In this document: in pieces, positions 63,985 through 64,000 of the stretch
How positions within the stretch are numbered: the first letter of the stretch is position 1
Layout of the letters: each line of letters begins with the position of its first letter
Notes under the pieces: model-generated
The model's input: only the letters and a program-made list of their open reading frames with translations
Told to the model about the DNA's origin: nothing
Database searches by the model: none
Program-made: the position numbers and the translations under genes
Assembly: GCA_934254585.1 (NCBI GenBank)
Contig: CAKQLF010000008.1
Span: 11,364 to 75,363, forward strand
Reading direction: 5' to 3'
From: an uncultured Alphaproteobacteria bacterium
Lineage (GTDB): Bacteria > Pseudomonadota > Alphaproteobacteria > RF32 > CAG-239
DNA length: 64,000 nucleotides

Positions 63985-64000
63985 ATGGCGGAAGAACGTC
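63985..64000 (+). CDS. Start of a plus-strand gene cut by the window end
   Basis: ATGGCGGAAGAACG follows GAGAGG at about 10 bases spacing. Only five codons (MAEER) are visible, so nothing more can be said. Confidence 0.35.

Noticed and set aside
63865..64000. Extension of pilin-like gene 4 to the window end as a definite coding region
   Set aside because: The minus frame has no stop to position 64000, but a plus-strand ribosome site and start codon occupy 63969-63987. Without more sequence the extent cannot be decided.

Overview
The window is chromosomal DNA from an AT-rich Gram-negative bacterium, most likely an uncultured, possibly gut- or host-associated alphaproteobacterium. The evidence is the alphaproteobacterial gene order (ppx-rlmE; xthA with SPOR protein-nagZ-TatA-like; lepB-rnc-era; rimP-nusA-ylxR-infB-rbfA), an outer-membrane lipoprotein carrier (LolA), and type IV pilin-like proteins beginning GRSMIEMLGVLAII. 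I recall that signature from metagenomic gut alphaproteobacteria, so the lineage is inference. Stops and initiation sites fit genetic code 11. I see no rRNA, tRNA, CRISPR array, prophage or insertion-sequence transposase.

Layout. 1-8.6 kb: end of ppx/gppA, rlmE, tandem palindromic repeats, pilin-like gene 1, lolA, a nitroreductase, argS, and a DUF2157/GDYXXLXY membrane pair. 8.6-12.6 kb: pilin-like gene 2, gpt, an HdeD-like protein and an orphan HExxH protein. 12.6-21.2 kb: rpoB-rpoC. 21.2-24.7 kb: a mosaic array of small secreted-protein genes whose 5' modules carry duplicated pieces of the rpoC 3' end. 24.7-26 kb: a GH108-type muramidase. 26.2-31.8 kb: the rimP-nusA-ylxR-infB-rbfA translation operon. 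32-40.6 kb: a helical-repeat protein, an M20 peptidase, an SH3 protein, a Xer recombinase, rpmG, an S41 protease, xthA, a SPOR protein, nagZ and a TatA-like protein. 40.7-47.1 kb: oligoendopeptidase F, a GlmU pyrophosphorylase domain, a DUF2207 protein and a second helical-repeat protein. 47.1-48.2 kb: pilin-like gene 3 with a structured, terminator-ended RNA upstream. 49-60 kb: deoB-pgeF-amidase, uvrB, cysE, lepB-rnc-era. 60-63 kb: rplM-rpsI and rpsA. 63-64 kb: pilin-like gene 4.

The most unusual content is the four-member pilin-like family. Genes 1 and 2 share a promoter (TTGATT, 17 bp, TAAACT or TAGACT), a Shine-Dalgarno site and an ATG, followed at once by a CT dinucleotide tract inside the reading frame: (CT)8 in gene 1 and (CT)7 in gene 2. 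Neither copy is in frame with its pilin, yet both would be at (CT)6 or (CT)9, and the connecting frame is open in both. This is the architecture of a phase-variable contingency locus. The long leaders before the prepilin cleavage site are made of dispersed palindromic repeats that stay open in one frame; gene 3 shows the same kind of leader directly behind its own Shine-Dalgarno and ATG. Genes 2 and 4 share a 117-bp leader block with no mismatch, although the adjoining helix-coding DNA has diverged at synonymous sites.

The second unusual feature is the rpoC-adjacent array. A module made of the last codons of rpoC, the terminator remnant, a promoter, a Shine-Dalgarno site and a signal-peptide start has been copied repeatedly in front of different secreted-protein bodies, leaving gene fragments and one frameshifted copy.
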